This document shows positions 1 through 6,287 of a stretch of DNA of 8,951 nt, piece after piece. The stretch's first letter is position 1. Every line of letters starts with the position of its first letter. The translations under genes were made by a program, and so were the position numbers. The DNA is from Candidatus Roizmanbacteria bacterium CG09_land_8_20_14_0_10_41_9 (GTDB taxonomy: Bacteria > Patescibacteriota > Microgenomatia > UBA1406 > GWC2-37-13), in the NCBI GenBank assembly GCA_002774185.1, contig PEZG01000072.1, positions 1 to 8,951 on the forward strand, written 5' to 3'. Under the pieces are notes generated by a model. It was not told the DNA's origin. It did not search any database and saw only the letters and a list, made by a program, of their open reading frames with translations.

Positions 1-31
1 TTTTAATCGATGTTTTGTGTTTCTCATATAG

Positions 32-586
32 TTATGGAAGGGATTTAAAGATCCTAACGAATGCCTTCCGGGCGCGGAAAATAAGACTTTCTGTCGCTTT
101 AAAACCAAGCGACAATTTTCGTGCAATGGTTCTAACCCTATCTCCCTCCATATATTTAAGTCTTAATACGACGTGGTAATCATTTGGAAGTTCGTCAAGA
201 ACCTTCTTTATTTTATGCTGCAGTTCGGTTTTCTCAATCTCATCATCTATAAGGATCGTTTTTAGCCCCTCAACGACATAGGTGGGTAGCGCGGAAAAAA
301 GAATTTTTTTGATTTTTTTCTTTCGTATCGTATCAATTACTTTGTTTTTCGCTATAGAAAAGAGGAATGTTTTCAGGGAACACTGAAAGCGGAAATCCCG
401 CAGGGTTTCTATAAAATCAAGGAATGCATCCTGAACAATTTCCTCGGAGACATGGGGATCTTTTAGTTGTCGGTTGACAAAATAAAACAAAGGTTTCTCG
501 TATTTTTTGTACAGAGAGTAAAGAGCTTTTTCGTCCCTCTGGATAATTTGTCTCACCTGCATCTGTTCATCGGGCTGTATGTTCAT
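32..586 (-). CDS. ECF-type RNA polymerase sigma factor (sigma-70 family)
   Basis: A 184-residue protein with the two-domain layout of ECF sigma factors, which direct core RNA polymerase to a dedicated promoter set. Region 2 (about residues 24-91) includes the typical stretch SLKTFLFSIAKNKVIDTIRK at 70-89, matching the conserved W/F-L-x-x-I-A-x-N-x-x-I-D-x-x-R pattern. Region 4 (about 122-182) carries the LDELP turn at 130-134 and a helix-turn-helix around 148-176. There is no region 1.1 or 3, and the length is normal for the group. The ATG lies 2 nt after the stop of the upstream membrane-protein gene, so the two are probably translationally coupled. No Shine-Dalgarno is visible. It is the last gene of a four-gene operon. 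No zinc-binding anti-sigma gene is adjacent; the upstream pseudo-phosphatase protein is the best candidate regulator (inference). The target promoters are unknown. Confidence 0.9.
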   Translation of the reverse strand: MNIQPDEQMQVRQIIQRDEKALYSLYKKYEKPLFYFVNRQLKDPHVSEEIVQDAFLDFIETLRDFRFQCSLKTFLFSIAKNKVIDTIRKKKIKKILFSALPTYVVEGLKTILIDDEIEKTELQHKIKKVLDELPNDYHVVLRLKYMEGDRVRTIARKLSLGFKATESLIFRARKAFVRIFKSLP

Positions 587-588
587 GC

Positions 589-2319
589 CTATAGAGGTAT
601 CTTAAATAACTTTGCTCCTAACAAAATAAAGATGGCATTGTCAAATACGATCATATCACGGGCTGATTTGAAAATTGAGGAATTGATTTGTCTTTCATAT
701 GTTCCATTTTTTTCCAGAATATACACAGCACTGTTCTCCCTATCCAAAGCGAATACTTTTTCTACGTCTTTGCTCGTGAATATCTTTACTATGGATATAT
801 TTTCATTCGGGAATGAAGTTTTAAACCCATCTTGGAGTCCGCCTGTGTATTTGAGGATGTAATTTTTGAAACCGATGTAAATGGACGAGTCTATTGAGAA
901 AGAATTCGCTCCGTCAAGGTTTACCGCCTGACCGGTTTTAAAATAAGAAGTTTTTGCAGAGTATCCGCTCTCAGAAGGAATATACTTATAGATCTCGTCC
1001 TTACCCGAATTGAGCGCATAGATGTTTCCGTTATAGGTTGCGACGTTGTTTATATCTCCCCACTCCTTATCCTTCTCAATGATTTTTTTTACGCTACCCT
1101 CCTGAGTAACTTTGAAAAAACCGGTATTCTTCCCAAATAGGATAGGTTTACCCTTATCCAAAACAACATATGCGGCAGATTGAATCCCTGAGGCCCGATA
1201 GATATCCAACGATTTCTTCGGTAACGAAAGAATATATACGGTTGCGTTTTTTGTATCCAGAAATGCAGTGGTGTCCTCGTCTAAAAATACATTGACGGCA
1301 TCCGCATTTTTGTTATCCACGGCAAGATCATAGAATTCCTCAGCTACCTTTTCTTCTTTTTTCATAATATTGTTCTCTTTTTGCTTGATGTAATCTTCAA
1401 GATTTTGTATTTGGCTATTCTTTGACGAAGGTACTTGCTTTTTCAATGTTTCCACCTCACGTTTTGACTCTGAGATAAGGACTAAGGCTCGGGGTAGGTT
1501 AAGGAATGCCACCTCCTCTGCTTGGGCTAGTTTTTGTTCGATAAGCACTTTGGTACTCTCTATTTTTTTTGCCGTTTGACTTTCAATCCTCCTGCTGTTT
1601 CCCATAACTACACTCCAAACAAGGATGAGAAAGATTATAACTAGGATCACAAAGGTAAATGTTCTTTTTCTATCCGACCTCACTGAAAACAACCGTAGCG
1701 TTCGGTACATCTCTTCAAGGGAAGACCGGCGATTCCCTGGTAGAATCTTTTCTTCAAGCCTGTGCTCGAATTTAAGAAAAAGTGCGACCACCCCGGTATC
1801 TTCCGAGGATTTCAACTCTAGGGCGAGCTCGTCGACGACCTCTTCCGGGTGTTTGTGAAAAAGTATTTTTTTTAGATCTTGTTCGGGCTCTGCAAATTTG
1901 CTAGAAAACACGGACGAGGTGAATATATAGAAATCATTCTCTTCCACAAAACCGGAGGCAAAATTCTCTCCCGAAATGATTCTCGCGAATTGTTTTCCCC
2001 TTAAAAGAAATATTTCTCCATTCCCGATCGTTTTCAGGTAGAAAACCTCCCCCTTTAAAAACCCTGCTGCCAACGATATGTCTGTTGGGAGATTGTGCTC
2101 TTTTAGTTTTGTTGAAAAAAAAGAATCAAAATCATGTCCATTCGATATATTAGCGATAAAAAAGGAGTCTTTTATTTTCTTTAATATTTCCCGCCCCTGT
2201 ATGGGACTCAGCCCGTTCTCGGATTCTAAAACACAATAAAAATTGGATTCCGCCACAAAGCCTGCGAAACCAGTTTCTCTTTGTTCTCCCAAGTAGATTG
2301 CCAACTTCGATTCTTTCAT
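589..2319 (-). CDS. Membrane protein: degenerate PP2C-like domain, one TM span, coiled coil, beta-propeller-like C-terminus
   Basis: A 576-residue protein with four visible parts. Residues 1-190 have PP2C-like strand patterns (ISLAAGFLKGEVFYLKTIGNGEIFLL, written here as the region 81-106, and EDTGVVALFLKF at 173-184), but the Asp-Gly metal-binding motifs of active PPM phosphatases are missing, so it is probably a pseudo-phosphatase. A membrane span lies at about 220-239, preceded by basic residues (RSDRKR), which predicts a cytoplasmic N-terminus. Residues 244-330 are charged and helical, likely coiled coil. Residues 340-576 contain repeated short beta-strand units (for example NGNIYALNSG, SSIYIGFKNYILKY, EKVFALDRENSAVYIL), consistent with an extracytoplasmic beta-propeller. 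The start ATG is 3 nt after the previous stop, and the sigma factor gene follows 2 nt downstream. A role as membrane sensor or sigma regulator is inference. The domain calls rest on patterns only; the propeller is the least certain. Confidence 0.75.
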   Translation of the reverse strand: MKESKLAIYLGEQRETGFAGFVAESNFYCVLESENGLSPIQGREILKKIKDSFFIANISNGHDFDSFFSTKLKEHNLPTDISLAAGFLKGEVFYLKTIGNGEIFLLRGKQFARIISGENFASGFVEENDFYIFTSSVFSSKFAEPEQDLKKILFHKHPEEVVDELALELKSSEDTGVVALFLKFEHRLEEKILPGNRRSSLEEMYRTLRLFSVRSDRKRTFTFVILVIIFLILVWSVVMGNSRRIESQTAKKIESTKVLIEQKLAQAEEVAFLNLPRALVLISESKREVETLKKQVPSSKNSQIQNLEDYIKQKENNIMKKEEKVAEEFYDLAVDNKNADAVNVFLDEDTTAFLDTKNATVYILSLPKKSLDIYRASGIQSAAYVVLDKGKPILFGKNTGFFKVTQEGSVKKIIEKDKEWGDINNVATYNGNIYALNSGKDEIYKYIPSESGYSAKTSYFKTGQAVNLDGANSFSIDSSIYIGFKNYILKYTGGLQDGFKTSFPNENISIVKIFTSKDVEKVFALDRENSAVYILEKNGTYERQINSSIFKSARDMIVFDNAIFILLGAKLFKIPL

Positions 2320-2322
2320 ACT

Positions 2323-2565
2323 CTACACAATGAAAATGGCATACAGCACTAATGCCACTGTAAAGATTACCTGAATCAACGATATAAAGGAGATGATCGT
2401 ATTCTTTTTTACTTCCAGGGTCGCATTGAGAACCTGAGTCTGCTTCATCACAACGAACGAATAAAAAAAATACAACAAAGAAAATACGATGCTGAAGGAC
2501 TTCACAAAAAAATGAATAACTAAGGATGAATTATTGAAAAAGTCTCCCAATGTATCTATATCCAT
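2323..2565 (-). CDS. Small two-helix membrane protein (DUF5657-like)
   Basis: An 80-residue protein if it starts at the ATG at 2565, which lies 1 nt after the stop of the upstream PH-like gene (TAA-T-ATG). An in-frame ATG at 2583 would add six residues (MTWSLN) and overlap that gene by 17 nt. I prefer 2565 because stop-to-start contacts of 1-3 nt also occur at the next two junctions of this operon. Two hydrophobic segments are visible, roughly residues 17-40 and 56-80, separated by a short polar loop with a K-Q-x-x-x-L-N-x-T pattern. This resembles the small family DUF5657, which I recall from CPR genomes; the match is from memory and not verified. The function is unknown. Its place between the PH-like protein and the pseudo-phosphatase sensor suggests a small accessory subunit in the membrane (inference). 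Confidence 0.65.
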   Translation of the reverse strand: MDIDTLGDFFNNSSLVIHFFVKSFSIVFSLLYFFYSFVVMKQTQVLNATLEVKKNTIISFISLIQVIFTVALVLYAIFIV

Positions 2566-2566
2566 A

Positions 2567-3103
2567 TTAAGGGACCATGTCATTGATAATTTTTACGATC
2601 TGAGAAGGCGCGGGTGTTTTTAAAAATTCGATGTTCGCCTCCTGTCCGGCGGTCTGAATAAAAACATCTCCATAATTAAATACGGAGCTAACATATCCTG
2701 TGCTTTTTGACGTTATGTCTTCCACCTTATTGAGTTTTGCCTCGGTAATCTCCTTATAGAGGATTCCCGTGAAGTCGATATCAATAATGCGCTCTGTGGT
2801 AATAAGTCCCACATGAAAAAACCATGTCAAGAAATTGAACCAAATATAGCTAAAAATGAGCGCGAACCCCAGTAAATTCAAAAAAATCATAACGGTTAAC
2901 GGGATACCGGAAGGAACGAATAGATCGAAAACCACCAGGACCAGCGAGAAAAAGAAGGCATTTATCAACCAATATATCTGGGTGATCGGATGAGCCCTTA
3001 AAAGCAAGATTATTTCTTCGCCGCTCCCTTGGGTTTCAAACCGGACCTTCGGCATCGTTACGAACGAGTGGAAGAAGGACGATGAAGGCTTGTAGGTATT
3101 CAT
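2567..3103 (-). CDS. Membrane protein with bacterial PH-like (bPH2-type) domain
   Basis: A 178-residue protein with two membrane spans at about 42-62 and 68-94, followed by a cytoplasmic-type PH-like domain at 95-178. The pattern ITTERIIDIDF (101-111), a KVEDI segment (126-130), a G-Y-V-x-S-V-F-N-Y-G-D-V core (136-147) and QTAGQE (150-155) is typical of bacterial PH-like domain proteins such as the YdbS/YdbT class. It is the first gene of the sigma-factor operon, and its stop is followed 1 nt later by the preferred ATG of the next gene. An extended -10 sequence (TGATATAAT) ends 6 nt before the ATG, so the mRNA is expected to start at or next to the A of ATG. This start is therefore better supported than the internal ATG at residue 17. 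The molecular role is unknown; PH-like domains often support membrane-complex assembly. Confidence 0.8.
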   Translation of the reverse strand: MNTYKPSSSFFHSFVTMPKVRFETQGSGEEIILLLRAHPITQIYWLINAFFFSLVLVVFDLFVPSGIPLTVMIFLNLLGFALIFSYIWFNFLTWFFHVGLITTERIIDIDFTGILYKEITEAKLNKVEDITSKSTGYVSSVFNYGDVFIQTAGQEANIEFLKTPAPSQIVKIINDMVP

Positions 3104-3109
3104 AGACTA

Positions 3110-3118
3110 ATTATATCA
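3110..3118 (-). promoter_or_regulatory. Extended -10 promoter of the sigma-factor operon
   Basis: On the - strand the bases read TGATATAAT, an exact extended -10 (TG-N-TATAAT). The hexamer occupies 3115-3110 and is followed by 6 nt and then the ATG at 3103. The predicted transcription start, 7 nt past the hexamer, is the A of the ATG itself, giving a leaderless mRNA. No good -35 hexamer lies 17 nt upstream (GAAATA), which fits extended -10 use. Confidence 0.7.
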
Positions 3119-3135
3119 AGTATCCGCCTTGATAT
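3113..3135. repeat. 8-bp perfect inverted repeat between divergent promoters
   Basis: ATATCAAG (3113-3120) and CTTGATAT (3128-3135) are perfect inverted copies separated by 7 nt. The right arm contains the 5S rRNA -35 box and the left arm overlaps the -10 region of the leftward sigma operon. The size and spacing look like a dimeric operator, but similarity between promoter elements could also create it. Confidence 0.5.
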
Positions 3136-3157
3136 TTCCCAACTACTTAATTATAAT
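3129..3157 (+). promoter_or_regulatory. 5S rRNA promoter
   Basis: TTGATA (3129-3134), a 17-nt spacer and TATAAT (3152-3157) form a near-perfect housekeeping sigma-70 promoter. The expected start, 6-7 nt after the -10, falls at about 3163-3164, matching the 5' end of the 5S rRNA set independently by helix I pairing. Confidence 0.85.
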
Positions 3158-3162
3158 ATACC

Positions 3163-3286
3163 TGCCTTGGTTACCGGAGCGACTTGGCACCACCCTTTCC
3201 CATCCCGAACAAGGAAGTGAAACGAGTCAGCGCCGATGATACTCACTCCAAAGCGGAGCTGGGGAAAGTAGGTCGTAGCCAGGGTA
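3163..3286 (+). rRNA. rrf: 5S ribosomal RNA
   Basis: About 124 nt with the classical 5S landmarks. The conserved loop C sequence CCCATCCCGAAC is at 3199-3210, followed by a GGAAGTGAAAC segment, CGCCGATGATAC (from 3231) and AGTAGGTCG near 3268-3275 for the loop E and helix IV region. Helix I closes between TGCCTTGGTT (3163-3172) and AGCCAGGGTA (3277-3286), 10 pairs including G-U pairs, and this fixes both ends. The gene has its own promoter and a T-run immediately downstream, so it is transcribed as a separate unit. No 16S, 23S or tRNA gene is in the window, so it is at least locally unlinked from an rrn operon. The - strand reading frame that crosses it is spurious. Confidence 0.95.
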
Positions 3287-3293
3287 TTTTTTT
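3277..3293 (+). terminator. 5S rRNA terminator (helix I plus T7)
   Basis: Seven T residues (3287-3293) follow directly after the 3' strand of helix I. The terminal stem of the 5S RNA can thus serve as the hairpin of an intrinsic terminator, a common arrangement for 5S genes. Confidence 0.65.
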
Positions 3294-3295
3294 GC

Positions 3296-3865
3296 TTATT
3301 GGAAGGGTATTTTGGGAACAGTAAAAAAAGACGGGTCAACCTTTCTTTTCACACAGGAGCGCATTATATCCTGCATTTGACTCTCCGAAGAAGCTATCGA
3401 CAGTAGGGAATTGGTTGGAATAAAATCAGATAGGTTGGTAAAGTCTACCAAACCTAAAGATAGAGCCTGATCCGCCATTAACAGGTAAGAGGAAATCCCA
3501 CAGGTTTTTTCACCCGTTGCTTTCCCTTTATTCCAATGGTAGTAACAGTCGCCGGAAACAAGATGATACTCTTCTTTTTCCCGATCCTGTAATTGGACAA
3601 AAATCTGCCTATTATTTATGTATGCACTCATTGTTGCGGAGTTACTCGTGTAGCTACAAAAAAAAGGGCCTGTCAAATTGAGTTGGTTTTTACTTTCGGA
3701 TGACTCCTTCTTGAACTCTGTTACCTGACTTATATCTGGTTGACTCTGTTTTGGGCTTTTTATCCCATACTTAAAAAAAAGCGTTCCTAGAATGATCGCT
3801 ATGGGAATAATTATGACTAACCTTGAAATAAATTCCACGGTTCCGTAGGTTTCGTTAACGCGCAT
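3296..3865 (-). CDS. Anchored exported protein with four cysteines, function unknown
   Basis: A 189-residue protein that I cannot assign to a named family. A single hydrophobic segment at about 13-33 (ISRLVIIIPIAIILGTLFF) acts as a signal anchor. A polar linker at 35-62 (rich in S, Q, K and E) leads to an outer domain at about 65-189. That domain has four cysteines at 70, 107, 122 and 171, in the contexts PFFCSY, SGDCYYHW, EKTCGIS and MRSCVKRK, which could form two disulfides. The early part of the domain looks beta-rich (SATMSAYINNRQIFVQLQD) and the end helical. The gene overlaps the end of the PP-loop gene by 11 nt, so the pair is co-transcribed and probably coupled. It ends only 9 nt from the facing 5S rRNA gene with no terminator of its own visible. 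Confidence 0.75.
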   Translation of the reverse strand: MRVNETYGTVEFISRLVIIIPIAIILGTLFFKYGIKSPKQSQPDISQVTEFKKESSESKNQLNLTGPFFCSYTSNSATMSAYINNRQIFVQLQDREKEEYHLVSGDCYYHWNKGKATGEKTCGISSYLLMADQALSLGLVDFTNLSDFIPTNSLLSIASSESQMQDIMRSCVKRKVDPSFFTVPKIPFQ

Positions 3866-5258
3866 TTGAAGAATTTAACATAGTATTAATATATTGTAAA
3901 GCTTTTTGTTGTTCTTTTTGAAAAATTCTAACAATCCTCCGTCTTAGCGTGGGAGGTAAGGAATAGGAACTGTAAATACCAAAGTATTTCTTGATGAGCT
4001 TGTCTTTTTTTCGCTCAGCTTCGGGGAGATACAGGAGTCTAAATTTTTCTATGAGCTCGCCCTTAGCTCCATTCTTATATGCGAGATAAAATGCCAACAG
4101 TTGTTCATCTCGCCCCAAACCGCTCCCCCCATACATGCTTTTTCCTTCTCCCTTGTTAAAAAGAGGGTATAAATCTGCTTTTTTTAAAGAAAGCATGTCT
4201 GTAGTAGTTAAACCGGTTTTATGCGGTGATATCCCTAGCGCCTTAAAAAAAATATACAACCGTGCACATTTTTCACATTCTCCACACCACCTCTTTTTTT
4301 TCGACGCTTTTATTTCGTCGTCCGAAAAGCACGACATCTGGAATGCTGCAATTTCAGGATACCGATGATGCAGGATATACGTGATAAAAATCTCATGGAT
4401 CGGTTCTACCAAACTTCCGATATGGGTATTGATGAAAAATAATTTTGGAATATCCTGCAAGAATTGCATGGATGAAACACTTTGTTCAAATACGGGGTTA
4501 ATACGATACCCTTCCTTATCTAGCAGATGGAAATTGCAGCTGTTCTCGTTCCCGAAGAATAAATATTTAGCATGATAAGAAAAATAGTACGGCAGTAAAA
4601 AAAACGCGTATTGGGAGAGAATGATATCCCATCCCCAATAAAACCCACTCGCCTCCCTTAACTTGCCGATCGGCAACGGGAAAAACGCTACCTTTTTTTT
4701 AAACGCAAGATAAAACTTTTCCGTTAATTTTTTTTTGTGGCTATTCTCGACAATGGATTGCGGCTCTTTCATAAAAATCAATTCCGTTTTCACATCCAGC
4801 TCTTCAAGTAAACCAAATGTCAACAAACTTTCTTTCCCAAAAGAAAAGAGGATAATCGCTTTTTCTTTCAGCACCCGTTTTATTTTCTTTCCGGAATAGG
4901 CATGGTTTAATCCCTTGTACTGCGTTAGAAAATTCACATTGTAAAACTTCTTTATAAGTTCCGAAGTTAACACGTTAGTATATTCAAAAATATTTGTCGG
5001 CATGGAGTAAAGAAGGATTTTAAAAAAAACTGGCTCTATCGGAGGATGAGAAAAATGATAGGCAACGTTTCCGTCCGTAATGAAGGGAAGGTGCCAAGTG
5101 GAAGCGTAGGTAATTCCATCCGCAAACATTCTGTGAAGAGATTTGGGTAGCTTTTCCCAAATAGAAGTTGGGTAGACGATCTTGTACTTTTTTTGTTTTA
5201 TTTTTACCTCTACTCCGTTTTTAAGAATTTTTCTAAAAACGTGCAGCGTCTTGGGCAT
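3855..5258 (-). CDS. PP-loop ATPase-superfamily protein with QueC/MurL-like four-cysteine cluster
   Basis: A 467-residue protein starting at MPKTLHVF. A PP-loop lies at 139-144 (SFGKES, variant of the SGGxDS ATP-pyrophosphatase motif) after a hydrophobic strand (AIILF, 134-138). FGNENS at 235-240 is a second likely active-site segment. A cysteine cluster at C310, C325, C328 and C331 (including WCGECEKCARL) resembles the zinc site of QueC and, as I recall, the C-terminal part of MurL-type UDP-MurNAc-peptide epimerases, which have similar length. Such enzymes adenylate a substrate carboxyl group; the substrate here is unknown, with queuosine-type or cell-wall precursor chemistry as the two options. 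A TATAAT ends 6 nt before the ATG at 5258. A longer start at 5279 would lie upstream of the predicted transcription start, so it is unlikely. The last 11 nt overlap the anchored four-cysteine protein gene. Confidence 0.7.
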   Translation of the reverse strand: MPKTLHVFRKILKNGVEVKIKQKKYKIVYPTSIWEKLPKSLHRMFADGITYASTWHLPFITDGNVAYHFSHPPIEPVFFKILLYSMPTNIFEYTNVLTSELIKKFYNVNFLTQYKGLNHAYSGKKIKRVLKEKAIILFSFGKESLLTFGLLEELDVKTELIFMKEPQSIVENSHKKKLTEKFYLAFKKKVAFFPLPIGKLREASGFYWGWDIILSQYAFFLLPYYFSYHAKYLFFGNENSCNFHLLDKEGYRINPVFEQSVSSMQFLQDIPKLFFINTHIGSLVEPIHEIFITYILHHRYPEIAAFQMSCFSDDEIKASKKKRWCGECEKCARLYIFFKALGISPHKTGLTTTDMLSLKKADLYPLFNKGEGKSMYGGSGLGRDEQLLAFYLAYKNGAKGELIEKFRLLYLPEAERKKDKLIKKYFGIYSSYSLPPTLRRRIVRIFQKEQQKALQYINTMLNSSNAR

Positions 5259-5264
5259 TGTATC

Positions 5265-5274
5265 ATTATATAAT
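5265..5274. promoter_or_regulatory. Palindromic bidirectional -10 element
   Basis: ATTATATAAT is its own reverse complement. It gives TATAAT at 5269-5274 on the + strand (9 nt before the phosphoribosyltransferase ATG at 5284) and TATAAT at 5270-5265 on the - strand (6 nt before the PP-loop gene ATG at 5258). Predicted starts are about 5281 (+) and 5258 (-). No convincing -35 box was found on either strand. Confidence 0.7.
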
Positions 5275-5283
5275 AACATAGGA

Positions 5284-5940
5284 ATGACATTTATTTTTAA
5301 AAACAGACAGGATGCAGGTATCCAACTCTCCCAAAAACTTGTTTCGTATAAAAACAGTCAGGTTATTGTCTTAGCTCTCCCTCGGGGCGGAGTTGTTGTT
5401 GGATATGAAATTGCGAAAATGCTGCGTGTATCAATCTATCCGATTATCGTACGGAAAATTGGAATGCCGAGTAACCCGGAATTTGCGATAGGCGGCGTAG
5501 GGGAAGACGGTACGGTTTACTTGGACGAAAACACGATTAACACGTACGGAGTCGCAAAAAATCAAATAGAAAAAATTATTCAAAAAGAGCGCACAGAAAT
5601 TCAAAGACGAGTATGGTTATATAGAAAAAATACTCCCCTTCCTCCACTACGTGATAAAACGGTTCTTTTAATTGATGATGGATCTGCTACGGGTATTTCC
5701 ATGCGAACCGCTCTTGAGGTCGTTATAAACCAAAAACCGGAAGGAGTGATCTGTGTATCTCCGGTCTGTTCCAGCGACAGCATACGTCTCTTAAAACCGT
5801 TAGCAAAGGAAATCATATGTCTTCTCACCCTGTATGACTTGCGCAGTATCAGCTCATATTATTTTGATTTTTCCCAAACCACGGACGAAGAAGTGGTATC
5901 CCTTCTCCATAAAAAAACACTATCCGTTCCGACGAGATAA
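5284..5940 (+). CDS. Phosphoribosyltransferase-like protein (COG1926 type)
   Basis: A 218-residue type I phosphoribosyltransferase fold. The PRPP-binding loop is LLIDDGSATGIS at 128-139, with the two acidic residues D131 and D132. The upstream loop ALPRGGVVVG is at 31-40, and VRKIGMPSNPEFAIGGVGEDG (the region 56-76) is characteristic of the COG1926 group of predicted phosphoribosyltransferases. The N-terminal F-K-N-R-x-D-A-G pattern also fits that group. The ATG at 5284 was chosen because the homologous part begins here and the -10 box ends at 5274; an upstream in-frame ATG at 5182 would add 34 residues encoded over the divergent gene and promoter. The natural substrate is unknown, and PRPP-dependent base salvage is only a family-level guess. 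It is the only + strand protein gene, divergent from the PP-loop gene and convergent with the RRM gene. Confidence 0.85.
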   Translation: MTFIFKNRQDAGIQLSQKLVSYKNSQVIVLALPRGGVVVGYEIAKMLRVSIYPIIVRKIGMPSNPEFAIGGVGEDGTVYLDENTINTYGVAKNQIEKIIQKERTEIQRRVWLYRKNTPLPPLRDKTVLLIDDGSATGISMRTALEVVINQKPEGVICVSPVCSSDSIRLLKPLAKEIICLLTLYDLRSISSYYFDFSQTTDEEVVSLLHKKTLSVPTR

Positions 5941-5983
5941 TTCTTTTGAAAATATCAAGCTTGGCAGATAGTGTTCTTTTTTT
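5916..5983. terminator. Convergent bidirectional terminator-like inverted repeat
   Basis: AACACTATC (5916-5924) pairs with GATAGTGTT (5967-5975). The outer flanks are an A-run on the left (5911-5917) and a T-run on the right (5977-5983), so each strand reads stem followed by Ts. The 42-nt loop contains the stop of the phosphoribosyltransferase gene and can hold smaller stems. The left arm is inside that gene's coding sequence. The right flank touches the RRM gene stop. The loop is longer than usual, which lowers confidence. Confidence 0.5.
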
Positions 5984-6287
5984 AATAGGATTGTCTGTTC
6001 TCTCTTCGAAAACCACCACCCCTATCTCCTCTCTCTTCTCGTGGTCTTGCAACATTAACAATAATATTGCGTCCATCTACTGCTTTCTCATGCATTTCGG
6101 CAACTGCTTTTTCAGCAGAAGCTTCATCAGCAAACGTAACAAATCCAAATCCTTTTGATCGACCAGACATTCTGTCGGTGATAACGACAGCTTCCACAAC
6201 CTCCCCGTATGCAGCAAACAATTCTTTTAACGAATCATTGCTCATTGACCAAGGAAGATTGCCTACGTATAATTTCTTCTTATCCAT
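5982..6287 (-). CDS. RRM-type RNA-binding protein
   Basis: A 101-residue single-domain RNA recognition motif protein. RNP2 is LYVGNL at 6-11 and RNP1 is KGFGFVTF at 45-52, both with the aromatic residues that stack on RNA bases. The fold spans about residues 4-82 and is followed by an Arg/Gly-rich tail (REERGDRGGGFRRENRQ, about 83-99), as in the small bacterial and cyanobacterial Rbp proteins and glycine-rich RNA-binding proteins. It probably binds single-stranded RNA in the cytoplasm; cold or stress roles are known for relatives but not shown here. Unlike other genes in the window it has a clear purine-rich ribosome binding site (AGAGAGGGGGTG at 6308-6297) and a long leader, suggesting strong and possibly post-transcriptionally controlled expression. 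The stop abuts a bidirectional terminator-like repeat. Confidence 0.93.
   Translation of the reverse strand: MDKKKLYVGNLPWSMSNDSLKELFAAYGEVVEAVVITDRMSGRSKGFGFVTFADEASAEKAVAEMHEKAVDGRNIIVNVARPREERGDRGGGFRRENRQSY

Noticed and set aside
1..31. Possible terminator after the sigma factor gene
   Set aside because: No stem followed by a T-run on the - strand within the available bases; the window ends too soon to judge.
467..862. 131-codon + strand reading frame
   Set aside because: Antisense across the junction of the sigma factor and sensor genes, both of which have far better protein evidence and normal operon spacing.
3151..3339. 62-codon - strand reading frame across the 5S region
   Set aside because: It is antisense to a clear 5S rRNA gene and its translation has no protein-like pattern.
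5259..5279. N-terminal extension MLLYNDT of the PP-loop protein
   Set aside because: Its codons overlap the palindromic -10 box, and the predicted transcript starts at 5258.
5182..5283. N-terminal extension of the phosphoribosyltransferase
   Set aside because: It would be encoded upstream of the predicted promoter and antisense to the PP-loop gene start; family similarity begins at the ATG at 5284.
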